A stretch of DNA of 22,385 nucleotides, taken from the NCBI GenBank assembly GCA_030629105.1, contig DAOVPS010000025.1, positions 1 to 22,385 on the forward strand, in the 5' to 3' direction. The notes beneath the pieces were generated by a model. It did not search any database. It was not told where the DNA came from and saw only the letters and a program-made list of their open reading frames with translations. The number at the start of each line of letters is the position of its first letter. Within the stretch, counting starts at the first letter, position 1. This document shows, one piece after another, positions 1 through 6,504 of the stretch. A program made the translations under genes and the position numbers. The DNA comes from JABLTI01 sp030629105. Lineage in GTDB: Archaea > Asgardarchaeota > Heimdallarchaeia > JABLTI01.

Positions 1-69
1 AATGTTTTGAAATTAACTAGTAATGATCCAAACTTGAGTGATATGTCTAAATTGCTTAAAAATAAATAA
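1..69 (+). CDS. C-terminal tail of an unidentified protein (partial)
   Basis: Frame 1 is open from the first base to a TAA at 67-69 and encodes a 22-residue tail ending LSDMSKLLKNK. A hairpin terminator follows within a few bases, as expected for a real gene end. The tail is too short and too polar to assign a family. The start and almost all of the protein lie outside the window. Confidence 0.5.
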   Translation, partial: NVLKLTSNDPNLSDMSKLLKNK

Positions 70-73
70 TTAC

Positions 74-108
74 ACTGGAAAGAATAATTTCCAGTTTTAT
101 CCTTTTTT
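74..108 (+). terminator. Hairpin plus T-tract terminator
   Basis: A perfect 8-bp inverted repeat, ACTGGAAA (74-81) and TTTCCAGT (88-95), encloses a 6-nt loop. A T-rich run ending in six T follows at 103-108. It lies just after the stop of the gene that enters from the left. Confidence 0.6.
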
Positions 109-202
109 ACAGAAGAAACTTCAATGGAAACTGAATTCGGAAGTATTAAAAACGAGGTTGATACTAAATATAATAAAACTTACCCTGGGGCAGGAGTCAT
201 AA

Positions 203-547
203 ATGACTGAGCAAGAGAAGAATGAAACCGAAATTTTGGTTGAGAAATTAAAAGTAAATAAAGTTAGAACTGTTATTACAGATTGTTTAGAGAAATCACA
301 AGAGGATTTTGAAGAGTATTTATGTTATGGTAAATATGGTTCTGAGAAATTCAAGAATGGTGATTATACTCTCGATGCAGAAGACAAAGAAATGCAGAGG
401 AGTCTTCATTCAAAGAGTTTCACCATGGCATTAAAGTCATTACTACAGGATTCTCAAGATGTAAAACCGGTTATTGTAGAACTAAGTAAAAACGATTCTG
501 ATGATGAGGTTCGTTCTTGGGCGAAATCTCTCTTAGCTAAATTGTAG
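203..547 (+). CDS. Small unknown protein, possibly with a C-terminal HEAT-like helix
   Basis: This is a 114-residue, highly charged soluble protein with no signal peptide or membrane segment. I do not recognise the family. The ATG is set by a GGAG at 193-196 and by an in-frame TAA at 200-202 directly upstream. The last 15 residues (DDEVRSWAKSLLAKL) resemble the second helix of HEAT or PBS-lyase repeats, but one repeat unit is weak evidence. Residues 30-70 are rich in Asp, Glu, Lys and Tyr and are probably helical. A 28-codon frame starting at 124 overlaps the start (see findings). The gene converges with the HAD gene across a 14-nt gap that contains the palindrome TATAATATTATA (555-566), which also runs over the HAD stop codon. 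Confidence 0.7.
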   Translation: MTEQEKNETEILVEKLKVNKVRTVITDCLEKSQEDFEEYLCYGKYGSEKFKNGDYTLDAEDKEMQRSLHSKSFTMALKSLLQDSQDVKPVIVELSKNDSDDEVRSWAKSLLAKL

Positions 548-561
548 ATTTCTTTATAATA

Positions 562-1254
562 TTATAGAAAATCAAGAAGTTCGGAAAGTGAGGTAATTTC
601 ATAGTTAATATGTAGATTTGTTGTATTTTCTTTCTGTTCTTTATTTATCCATACACACTGTATTCCTGCATTATTTGCTCCAACTATATCTGATTCCAAG
701 GAATCTCCTATATGGATTATTTGCTGTTTAGTACAATTTGCTTCTTTTAATGCAACTTCGAAAATCAATGGATCAGGTTTTTCCATTCCATAATCTTGTG
801 CAAAAACGGTGAATTGAAACATTTCGTCTAATCCGCAAAGTTCTGGGTAGCTGTTCCCGTTAGAAAGTATTCCTAAAGTATATTTCTTCTTCAAAGTATT
901 GAGCGTTGGTAGAACGTCTTCATACAGTTCAATATCCTCAAAGCGGTGCTTCAAATAAACTTCGTTGAGATATTTTGCCAATTCATCATTTGGTCTTTTT
1001 ATTACTTGTAAAGTTTCACGGAATGCCCGTAACCTTACTTCTTCTAAATTAATTATTATCCCTTTCAAATCATTAGCAACTTTATTTCTAATTTGAATCA
1101 TTTTGTCAATGTCAAGCAATGCTGCTGATTCTGGATCGATTTCATGTAATGCCTTTAAGACATATTTCAAGGAATGCTTCATGACTTTTATAAAATCCCA
1201 CAGCGTACCATCTGCATCAAAAGAAATTACTTTAATCTGTGCTAATTTGTCCAT
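562..1254 (-). CDS. HAD-superfamily hydrolase (haloacid dehalogenase-like phosphatase)
   Basis: This 230-residue protein has all four HAD motifs in order. Motif I is FDADGTLWD, with the nucleophile Asp13 and acid/base Asp15. Motif II is Ser131 in LSNGN. Motif III is Lys159 in GMEKPDP. Motif IV is GDSLESD, with Asp184 and Asp189. The roughly 100-residue helical insert between motifs I and II is a C1-type cap, as in phosphoglycolate phosphatase, YjjG nucleotidases and 2-haloacid dehalogenases. The likely reaction is Mg2+-dependent hydrolysis of a small phosphomonoester in the cytoplasm. The sequence alone does not give the substrate. The length is normal for the family. An AT-rich TATA-like stretch lies about 25 nt upstream of the ATG and the SD is weak, so the message may be leaderless. 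Confidence 0.88.
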   Translation of the reverse strand: MDKLAQIKVISFDADGTLWDFIKVMKHSLKYVLKALHEIDPESAALLDIDKMIQIRNKVANDLKGIIINLEEVRLRAFRETLQVIKRPNDELAKYLNEVYLKHRFEDIELYEDVLPTLNTLKKKYTLGILSNGNSYPELCGLDEMFQFTVFAQDYGMEKPDPLIFEVALKEANCTKQQIIHIGDSLESDIVGANNAGIQCVWINKEQKENTTNLHINYEITSLSELLDFL

Positions 1255-1404
1255 TCTAATCTCTAATTAATGTGATTACTTATTTAAGAAAAGAATTTCT
1301 ATTGAGAATTTTTGAAAATAATGTTTACTTTTCTTTGGGAAACTGTTTTAACTTTATACACATTCTATTATTTATCTCATCAATAAACAAACGAGTGTGT
1401 AAAA

Positions 1405-1794
1405 ATGTTCAAGAAAATATCTAAATTCATATCTTATTTAATCGTATTGGGAATCCAAGTGGCATATAATCTCTTTGTAATTTGGGGATTACATATGTGG
1501 GATTATGCTAGTCCATGGATATCACATCGAACAACAATCATTCTGCTATCTCTTCCAACAATCATAACTTTCAATGTACTCTTCTTGATTCTTACAGGAA
1601 TAGCATTCGCAATTCTTGTAAGTAAAGATAAAAAAGAAGAAGAAAAGAAAGGATTCGAAAAAGTACCAGACAAAGTTAAGAATTGGTTCAAAGGAGAATC
1701 AAAAGAAGAGAAAGAGTTCAAAATTCCAGAGAAAATTATCAATGAGATCAAGAAAGAATGGAATAAAGAGATGGCAAAAAAGGATAAAGAGTAA
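1405..1794 (+). CDS. Two-helix membrane protein with charged cytoplasmic tail
   Basis: This 129-residue protein has two predicted transmembrane helices, at about residues 9-30 and 44-71. A Lys/Glu-rich tail of about 58 residues follows (KDKKEEEKKG... to EMAKKDKE). Lys residues flank the first helix and immediately follow the second, so both ends are probably cytoplasmic, with a short outside loop around residues 31-43. The tail is probably amphipathic helix or coiled coil. I do not recognise a family. A TATA-like TTTATACA at 1353-1360 lies 45 nt upstream of the ATG and could drive a short-leader transcript. A terminator hairpin follows. The tail may dock a soluble partner, but nothing in the context names one. 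Confidence 0.75.
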   Translation: MFKKISKFISYLIVLGIQVAYNLFVIWGLHMWDYASPWISHRTTIILLSLPTIITFNVLFLILTGIAFAILVSKDKKEEEKKGFEKVPDKVKNWFKGESKEEKEFKIPEKIINEIKKEWNKEMAKKDKE

Positions 1795-1835
1795 ATCAGA
1801 AATTAAGTCAGCTTTATCTTTTCCCTAGAATTATC

Positions 1836-1870
1836 TAAGAGATACTTTTCTCTTAATAATTCCTTTTTTT
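1836..1870 (+). terminator. Terminator after the two-helix membrane protein
   Basis: TAAGAGA (1836-1842) and TCTCTTA (1849-1855) form a 7-bp stem with a 6-nt loop. A run of T follows at about 1864-1870. It is oriented for the plus-strand gene ending at 1794. Confidence 0.5.
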
Positions 1871-1914
1871 TCTAAAAAAAAAATAAAAACTCATCAATGA
1901 TTATTCATTGATGA
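1866..1914 (-). terminator. Strong hairpin terminator for the minus-strand membrane pair
   Basis: TCATCAATGA (1891-1900) and TCATTGATGA (1905-1914) form a perfect 10-bp stem with a TTAT loop. Read on the minus strand it is followed by a long T-tract (the A-run at about 1874-1889). It lies 15 nt past the stop of the sensor-like gene. Confidence 0.7.
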
Positions 1915-1929
1915 AATTTGCTTTTGAAA

Positions 1930-2610
1930 TTACCTTGATAGTATTCTTACCACTAGTCGACCATGCCAGACAGCCAATCGATTAATCATATGCAAAGATC
2001 CAGTTAGTAATGGTACACCAATGAATGGCAAAATCGCAACTCCAATTATCCATGCTATTCTAAGTCCTGGAAGACTGCCCCATGATACTGGTATTTGTAA
2101 AGTACTTCCTGTTACAGCCCATTCGATAAGTGGCCAAAGCCATGCAAAAACAAAACTTAAACCGATTGATAGTAATGTTACAGTAATTGTAAATGTAATA
2201 ATTCCAAGTGGCATTACAAAGAATAGGAAATAAAGCAAGGTTTTCCAAATAACTTTGTTTTTTAGAGCATCGAATGATTTCTGAATAAGTGTTCTATTTT
2301 CTTCAAAAGTTACTTTTTGTTTCGGTAATTCTATTCCTGTTGTTATCTTTATGAACCATCCTTGAACTACCATAAGATATGGTAAACTGATCAAAAAGAA
2401 ATACAACAAGAATATACCAACAAATGTAACTAGCAAACCAAGAGCTGTTGAGAATACTGTCACAGCATATGTGAAGAACACAATGCCTATTGGCATCAGC
2501 AATAGCATATAGAGAATGTTTAGATACGTTTGACCTTTCAAATATACACCGAAGAAACTCACTTCTTCAAGCGGATGTTTTCCAACTCGTGTTTCTGTTT
2601 TTTCACTCAT
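1930..2610 (-). CDS. Polytopic membrane protein resembling the 'putative sensor' domain (PF13796-like)
   Basis: This 226-residue protein has about five or six hydrophobic segments. Two regions repeat the same pattern. Around residues 31-66 it reads YMLLLMPIGIVFFTY followed by a hydrophobic stretch, and around residues 125-160 it reads YFLFFVMPLGIITFTI followed by another. The duplicated LP/MPxGI pattern and the intervening hydrophobic segment match my recollection of the 'putative sensor' membrane domain, often found at the N-terminus of bacterial histidine kinases. No kinase, receiver or catalytic domain is attached. It is probably the second gene of an operon with the 2TM zinc-ribbon gene, 43 nt upstream. 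A GGAG at 2623-2626 precedes the ATG by 12 nt. The role is inferred only: membrane sensing or organisation. Confidence 0.7.
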   Translation of the reverse strand: MSEKTETRVGKHPLEEVSFFGVYLKGQTYLNILYMLLLMPIGIVFFTYAVTVFSTALGLLVTFVGIFLLYFFLISLPYLMVVQGWFIKITTGIELPKQKVTFEENRTLIQKSFDALKNKVIWKTLLYFLFFVMPLGIITFTITVTLLSIGLSFVFAWLWPLIEWAVTGSTLQIPVSWGSLPGLRIAWIIGVAILPFIGVPLLTGSLHMINRLAVWHGRLVVRILSR

Positions 2611-2653
2611 TTTATTTTTTATCTCCGTTTTTTCATGATTTAGTTGATAATTT

Positions 2654-3205
2654 TTATTCTATTGGTGAACCACAGTTTGCACAGAACTTCTCTGTTCCTT
2701 CTACTTTTTGTCCACAAGATTGACAGAATTTAGCAGTCTTAACTGGTTCAGGTATTTCTTCTACTTGAACACTTGCTGTTACTTCTGTTACAATAGGTTC
2801 AATTTCTCTGTAAACAAAGAATCTTATTGTAGATGTGACTGCACTCATTAACGATAAACCAATGATTAGCCAGACCCACCAAGCTTCATAACCCCACCAT
2901 TCTGCAAGTAAATTTCCAACTATATAGAACAGTAGTACAAAGAACAAGAAAAATGACCATGAAGTAATTAAAGATTCAAGTCGTCTTCTCTTTCCTTGTC
3001 TCATAGCATAAAATCTAATTGTTTGAGCTATTGCTCCAATTAGTAATATACCGCCAACAAAGGTAATCCACCAATCACCTCTGAACTCAAACCAAGGTGC
3101 TACAAGTATTCCAATTATTCCAAAAAAGAACCACCAGAAAATACAGAATGACCATGTAGTAATGAGTCCTTCAATTCGGCGTTTTCTTTTAACATCTATA
3201 GCCAT
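2654..3205 (-). CDS. Duplicated 2TM membrane protein with C-terminal zinc ribbon
   Basis: This 183-residue protein has four predicted transmembrane helices, built as two copies of a two-helix unit. Unit 1 opens with RRIEGLITTWSF and closes with AQTIRFYAM. Unit 2 opens with RRLESLITSWSF and closes with TSTIRFFVY. The units resemble the 2TM domain (PF13239-like). After a linker the C-terminus carries FCQSCG and FCANCG, a short zinc ribbon common in archaeal membrane proteins. I chose the ATG at 3203-3205 (MAIDVKRK), which has AAGG 8 nt upstream. The frame stays open to a TTG at 3218-3220 that lacks an SD. The gene appears co-transcribed with the sensor-like gene downstream. The ribbon probably faces the cytoplasm, since the Lys/Arg-rich N-terminus and an even helix count put both ends inside. 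Confidence 0.78.
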   Translation of the reverse strand: MAIDVKRKRRIEGLITTWSFCIFWWFFFGIIGILVAPWFEFRGDWWITFVGGILLIGAIAQTIRFYAMRQGKRRRLESLITSWSFFLFFVLLFYIVGNLLAEWWGYEAWWVWLIIGLSLMSAVTSTIRFFVYREIEPIVTEVTASVQVEEIPEPVKTAKFCQSCGQKVEGTEKFCANCGSPIE

Positions 3206-3273
3206 AGTATTAACCTTCAATGAGAAAATTATACTGTAATTTGTAATAAATGTATACCTTTAGATTTATCCCC

Positions 3274-3280
3274 AAAAAAA
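3274..3280 (-). terminator. T-tract directly after the flavodoxin stop
   Basis: Read on the minus strand, the TAG stop at 3281-3283 is followed at once by seven T. This fits archaeal T-tract termination. No hairpin is visible. Confidence 0.4.
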
Positions 3281-3835
3281 CTAGGCTAATGCTTCTTTGA
3301 TTATTTTTTCAGCGAATTCTTTTGCATTTTTGATATCCTGTTCATCGGGATGTTTTCTTCCTTCTTCCATATATTCTTGGAATTCTTTCTCATCAGTAAT
3401 AATAGAAGTGTGAATAAAATTTTCAATTGCTGGTGATGGAGCTCCCATACATCTGAAATAACCTACATAATTTATACTCTTGCTTGAAGTGACTTCATCA
3501 AGTGTTTTGCTGCATTTCCCAACCCATTCGTCAAATAGTTTGGCAAAACGATCTCCTTGCTCTGGAGGACTACATGAATGAGTAACAAAACAAGCAAGTT
3601 TGAATTTTGGATTCTCTGGAATATTTTCTAATAATAACTTGATAGGTTTCGCAATATCAGCATCGTGACATGGAGACCCTATGAAAACTAAATCATATTT
3701 ATTCAATTTTTCTGCTGTAAAATCTTTTAATTCACTTAATTCAGCATCACTCTCTTTTTCTGCTACTACATAAATTGCTTCAGCAACTGTTTTTGTTCTG
3801 CCTGAGAGGCTATAATAAAGTACTAAGGTTTTCAT
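3281..3835 (-). CDS. Flavodoxin-family protein
   Basis: This 184-residue protein begins MKTLVLYYSLSGRTKT, a beta strand followed by a variant FMN phosphate-binding loop (SLSGRT, residues 9-14). A second strand, KYDLVFIGSPCHDAD, is the usual FMN-ring loop. A third, KLACFVTHSCSPP, holds a cysteine close to the flavin site. The C-terminal GYFRCMGAPSPAIENF and the following KHPDEQDIKNAKEFAEKII are typical of small flavodoxin-like proteins of anaerobes. It is a likely single-domain cytoplasmic FMN electron carrier or flavin reductase. The partner is unknown and no redox enzyme is adjacent. A second flavodoxin lies at 14797-15291. The gene is divergent from the one at 4137 across a 301-bp gap. Confidence 0.85.
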   Translation of the reverse strand: MKTLVLYYSLSGRTKTVAEAIYVVAEKESDAELSELKDFTAEKLNKYDLVFIGSPCHDADIAKPIKLLLENIPENPKFKLACFVTHSCSPPEQGDRFAKLFDEWVGKCSKTLDEVTSSKSINYVGYFRCMGAPSPAIENFIHTSIITDEKEFQEYMEEGRKHPDEQDIKNAKEFAEKIIKEALA

Positions 3836-4136
3836 TTTAACATCTTATAATCGATGTTTCATCCTACTAAAAAACTATTCTTAATGAAGAAACCACAAAT
3901 TCTGTTAATTTATACGGAAAATTCTTAAAAAGAAAATAACCTTGTTTTCAATTAGGGAGATGACTAGAAAGATCTTGTTTTAAAATCTTCAACTCGAACA
4001 TGGTCTCAAAACTAATTTTTTAGTCTCTTTCCTGAGAGAAAAGGATGATTGGACGGGGTATATTCTAACCTCGTCCACAAATTTTCATTTTAATAATGTT
4101 CAAATAGTAAAAAGTGAGATTTAGTAATGAACTCAA
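3836..4136. other. 301-bp divergent intergenic region with hairpins
   Basis: No convincing gene is visible. Starting at 4050, TGGACGGGG (4050-4058) pairs with CCTCGTCCA (4069-4077): nine pairs including one G-U, with a 10-nt loop. This stem is much richer in G and C than its surroundings. Just upstream, TCTCT (4024-4028) and AGAGA (4035-4039) form a smaller hairpin. Neither has a strong T-tract after it. The region should hold the promoters of the flavodoxin (minus) and of the gene at 4137 (plus). It could also encode a small structured RNA or a structured leader. Confidence 0.5.
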
Positions 4137-4700
4137 ATGACAGCTCAAATACCAGATCAATTCCTATACAAAAATGAGCAATTTGTATTAATTGGTCTTA
4201 AAGGTTCTAATCTTTTCAAACCAGAAGAATATGGTATCTATCCTGTAATGGCTTCTACTGCTTGTCATAGGGGATTTGTAGCAACATATGTTATAACTAA
4301 CAAACAATTAATTCTCAATAAGTTAGTACTTAAATCGCAAGAAAAAAAACTAGCTAAAATAAATGATAAAGCTCCTATAGAAGAGAAGAGCGTATATTCA
4401 TTCAATTTTACTTATTATGATGTGAATCTTCCAATAAAGTTTACTGGGTTCATTTTACTTGGAAAGGATTTCATCAATGAGATGTATGTGCATATGGGCT
4501 TTCAACGACCAATTTCATATGAAACTGTCATTGAATTCCAGTTTCGAGATGGGGAAATTATCGCTGTGAATGATTTTTCTGAATTGATAGCCAAATTACG
4601 AAAAGAAGATCCTACTAAAGGGGCAAGACCGGACAATGACGAAAATACTAAGGAATGGATTGAACAGATGTTCTCCCTGGATTATAATATGCCTTGGTAA
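4137..4700 (+). CDS. Uncharacterised protein with a CxRG motif
   Basis: This 187-residue soluble protein has no signal peptide or helix. It opens MTAQIPDQFLYKNEQFVLIGLKG, then PVMASTACHRGFVATY around residues 36-51, then alternating beta strands (FNFTYYDVNLPIKFTGFILLGKDF). I recall uncharacterised bacterial proteins with the same plan: an opening 'MTAQIPD.. Y', a central 'CxRG(F/Y)VATY', and a later 'FTG.I..G..F'. I do not know a function. An in-frame TGA at 4128-4130 makes the ATG at 4137 the first possible start. No SD is visible at the right distance. The ATG at 4127 gives only a 16-codon out-of-frame peptide. An aminotransferase follows 45 nt downstream on the same strand. Acquisition from bacteria is possible but is only inferred from family memory. 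Confidence 0.75.
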   Translation: MTAQIPDQFLYKNEQFVLIGLKGSNLFKPEEYGIYPVMASTACHRGFVATYVITNKQLILNKLVLKSQEKKLAKINDKAPIEEKSVYSFNFTYYDVNLPIKFTGFILLGKDFINEMYVHMGFQRPISYETVIEFQFRDGEIIAVNDFSELIAKLRKEDPTKGARPDNDENTKEWIEQMFSLDYNMPW

Positions 4701-4745
4701 ATTATTTTAAGTAGGAATCATTTGTTTCTCTGGAGTTAGAGTTAA

Positions 4746-5864
4746 ATGAAAGTTGATCCATTTCTTGTTGAACATTTTATGAATAAATACGAACACCATG
4801 TAGAGTTAAACCTCGCGGAAACATGTGTGAATCCTTTCACTCTTGAGGAATTTCTGTCATTAATGGATAGAGAAGATTTCTTTGAAGAATTCAAGAAGAA
4901 GCAGTTAACCTATGGGTACATCGAAGGATCACCTGAATTGAGAAAAGGAATTGCTAATCAATATAAAACAATGAAAGAAGATAATATCTTAGTTTGTGGA
5001 GGAGCCATTGGGGCTAATTTCATAACATTCTACAGTTTAGTTGAACCAGGGGATAATGTTGTTTCTATTTTACCAACTTATCAGCAATTGTACAGTACTG
5101 CTCGTTCTTTCGGAGCTAATGTCAAGCTTCTGAAACTCAAATGGGAGGATCAATGGTTACCAGATTTACAAGAATTGATGAAGTTAGTTGATGATAAGAC
5201 AAAACTAATCGTTATGAATAATCCTCACAACCCAACTGGTAGTCTTATAGATGAATCTCTCTTGAAAAGAATCTGCCAAATAGCAGAAAACGCCGGGGCA
5301 TATTTACTCTGTGACGAAACGTATCATGGATTGTTTTATGAAGAGAAGGATAGAGTTCCATCTGCTGTTGACATTTATGATAAAGCTATTGCTACTGGTT
5401 CATTTTCAAAAGGAATATCATTAACCGGTCTTCGACTAGGATGGATTGCAGCAAGCAAACAAATCATCAAAGAATGTATGGATCATAGAGATTATACTAC
5501 TATAAGTAATGGGATGATTGATGATGCTTTAGCAGCAATTGCTATGAAAAACCTTGACCGGATTTATGAGAGAAACATGAAATTACTCAGAACTAATCTT
5601 GAGATTCTCACAAATTGGATTGAAAATGAACCACTAATAGATTGGATACCACCTAGTGCTGCAAGTGTTGGTTTTCTCAAGCAACATACTAAAATCTCCT
5701 CAGAAAAGCTATGTGTAAAACTCATAAATGAGAAAAATACTTTTCTGGTTCCAGGGGAATGTTTTGAAATGGAAGGCTACATTCGTATTGGTTTTGGAAA
5801 CAAAACTGAAGTATTAAAAGAAGGTCTTGCACGATTTAAGGAATTCTTGGAACAATTCCGTTAA
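4746..5864 (+). CDS. PLP-dependent class I/II aminotransferase
   Basis: This 372-residue fold-type I PLP enzyme has the expected motifs. YGYIEGSPELRKGI is the substrate-side glycine loop. NNPHNPTG contains the Asn that contacts the PLP ring oxygen. CDETYHGLFYE contains the Asp that pairs with the pyridine nitrogen, and its Tyr. The Schiff-base lysine is Lys222 in SFSKGISLTGLRLGW. The C-terminal Arg of YIRIGFGN probably binds the substrate carboxylate. The N-terminus is shorter than in AspC-type enzymes. That and the GxxLTGLRLGW pattern suggest a subgroup near capreomycidine-synthase and aromatic or aspartate aminotransferase homologues. The amino donor and acceptor cannot be assigned. GGAG about 10 nt before the ATG supports the start. 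It may form an operon with the gene at 4137. Confidence 0.87.
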   Translation: MKVDPFLVEHFMNKYEHHVELNLAETCVNPFTLEEFLSLMDREDFFEEFKKKQLTYGYIEGSPELRKGIANQYKTMKEDNILVCGGAIGANFITFYSLVEPGDNVVSILPTYQQLYSTARSFGANVKLLKLKWEDQWLPDLQELMKLVDDKTKLIVMNNPHNPTGSLIDESLLKRICQIAENAGAYLLCDETYHGLFYEEKDRVPSAVDIYDKAIATGSFSKGISLTGLRLGWIAASKQIIKECMDHRDYTTISNGMIDDALAAIAMKNLDRIYERNMKLLRTNLEILTNWIENEPLIDWIPPSAASVGFLKQHTKISSEKLCVKLINEKNTFLVPGECFEMEGYIRIGFGNKTEVLKEGLARFKEFLEQFR

Positions 5865-5877
5865 AACTTCTGAATCT

Positions 5878-5918
5878 CATCAATTACTTGTATACCTTAC
5901 TCAAGTGATGTATTTTTG
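5878..5918 (+). terminator. Possible imperfect hairpin and T-tract after the aminotransferase
   Basis: CATC followed, after a 4-nt bulge, by ACTTG can pair with CAAGTGATG (5902-5910). TATTTTTG follows. The bulged stem makes this weaker than the other terminators in the window. Confidence 0.3.
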
Positions 5919-5960
5919 TAGGAAAAAGAGGAGTTTATAATTGGTTCTAAAAACAATACC

Positions 5961-6299
5961 TTGAGCAGTGTTGGTGGATTTTTGAACCCCGAAGAAGAAG
6001 AATATCTAAGAAAAGGACACATCTATCGAAGAAAAGGAGATTTGTCTAGAGCATTTAGAAGCTATTGTCAGGCTGTCAAATTAAATCCAAAATCACCTAT
6101 TATATGGAATAATATTGGCGCTATTTTTTACATAACTGGTTATCATTCATTAGCGATTTCCTGTACTAGAAAGGCACTCCTATTGGATCCAAAATACTGC
6201 AATGCAAAAACCAATCTTGAAATCCTAGAAGAATCAAGAGATCTTCTGAGTAAAACCATAAAAATAAAACCGAAGGTTATGCTTTCCCTTCTACAATAA
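5961..6299 (+). CDS. Small TPR-repeat protein
   Basis: This protein of about 112 residues has two tandem tetratricopeptide repeats. Repeat 1, about residues 14-47, contains LRKGHIYRRKGDLSRAFRSY and ends KLNPKSP. Repeat 2, about 48-81, contains WNNIGAIFYITGYHSLAI and ends LDPKYC. The canonical Gly, Tyr, Ala and Pro positions of TPRs are present. A basic tail follows. It is a probable cytoplasmic protein-protein adaptor with an unknown partner. The start is uncertain. TTG at 5961 has no SD. A strong GAGGAG at 5928-5933 sits 6 nt before an in-frame ATT (5940), which would add seven residues. The frame is closed by TAG at 5919-5921. Confidence 0.75.
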   Translation: MSSVGGFLNPEEEEYLRKGHIYRRKGDLSRAFRSYCQAVKLNPKSPIIWNNIGAIFYITGYHSLAISCTRKALLLDPKYCNAKTNLEILEESRDLLSKTIKIKPKVMLSLLQ

Positions 6300-6310
6300 T
6301 TGCTAAGTGC

Positions 6311-6355
6311 ATTTTATCACAGAAAATCGTTTTTCTGTGCAAAATTGTCTTTTTT
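6311..6355 (+). terminator. Strong hairpin terminator after the TPR gene
   Basis: CACAGAAAA (6318-6326) and TTTTCTGTG (6331-6339) form a perfect 9-bp stem with a TCGT loop. It can be extended by ATTTT (6311-6315) with AAAAT (6341-6345) across an internal loop. A T-tract follows at about 6348-6355. Confidence 0.7.
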
Positions 6356-6504
6356 GAATTTTAAAAATAAGCAATTCTGAAATCTTAAAAAAAATCTTAA
6401 GGAAAAAGGCTGATTTCCAAGACTAATAGAAGTTTTATTTTAAATTCCTCACTTAACATCAACAATAGTTGCAATTGGTGTACGTGTTGAAGTTTGACAG
6501 TAAT

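Noticed and set aside
2490..2723. 77-codon plus-strand frame across the membrane gene pair
   Set aside because: Antisense to both genes, Phe-rich, with no SD and no domain.
4024..4077. C/D-box sRNA in the gap before 4137
   Set aside because: GATGATT and CTGA strings are present, but box order and spacing (C, D', C', D) do not fit on either strand.
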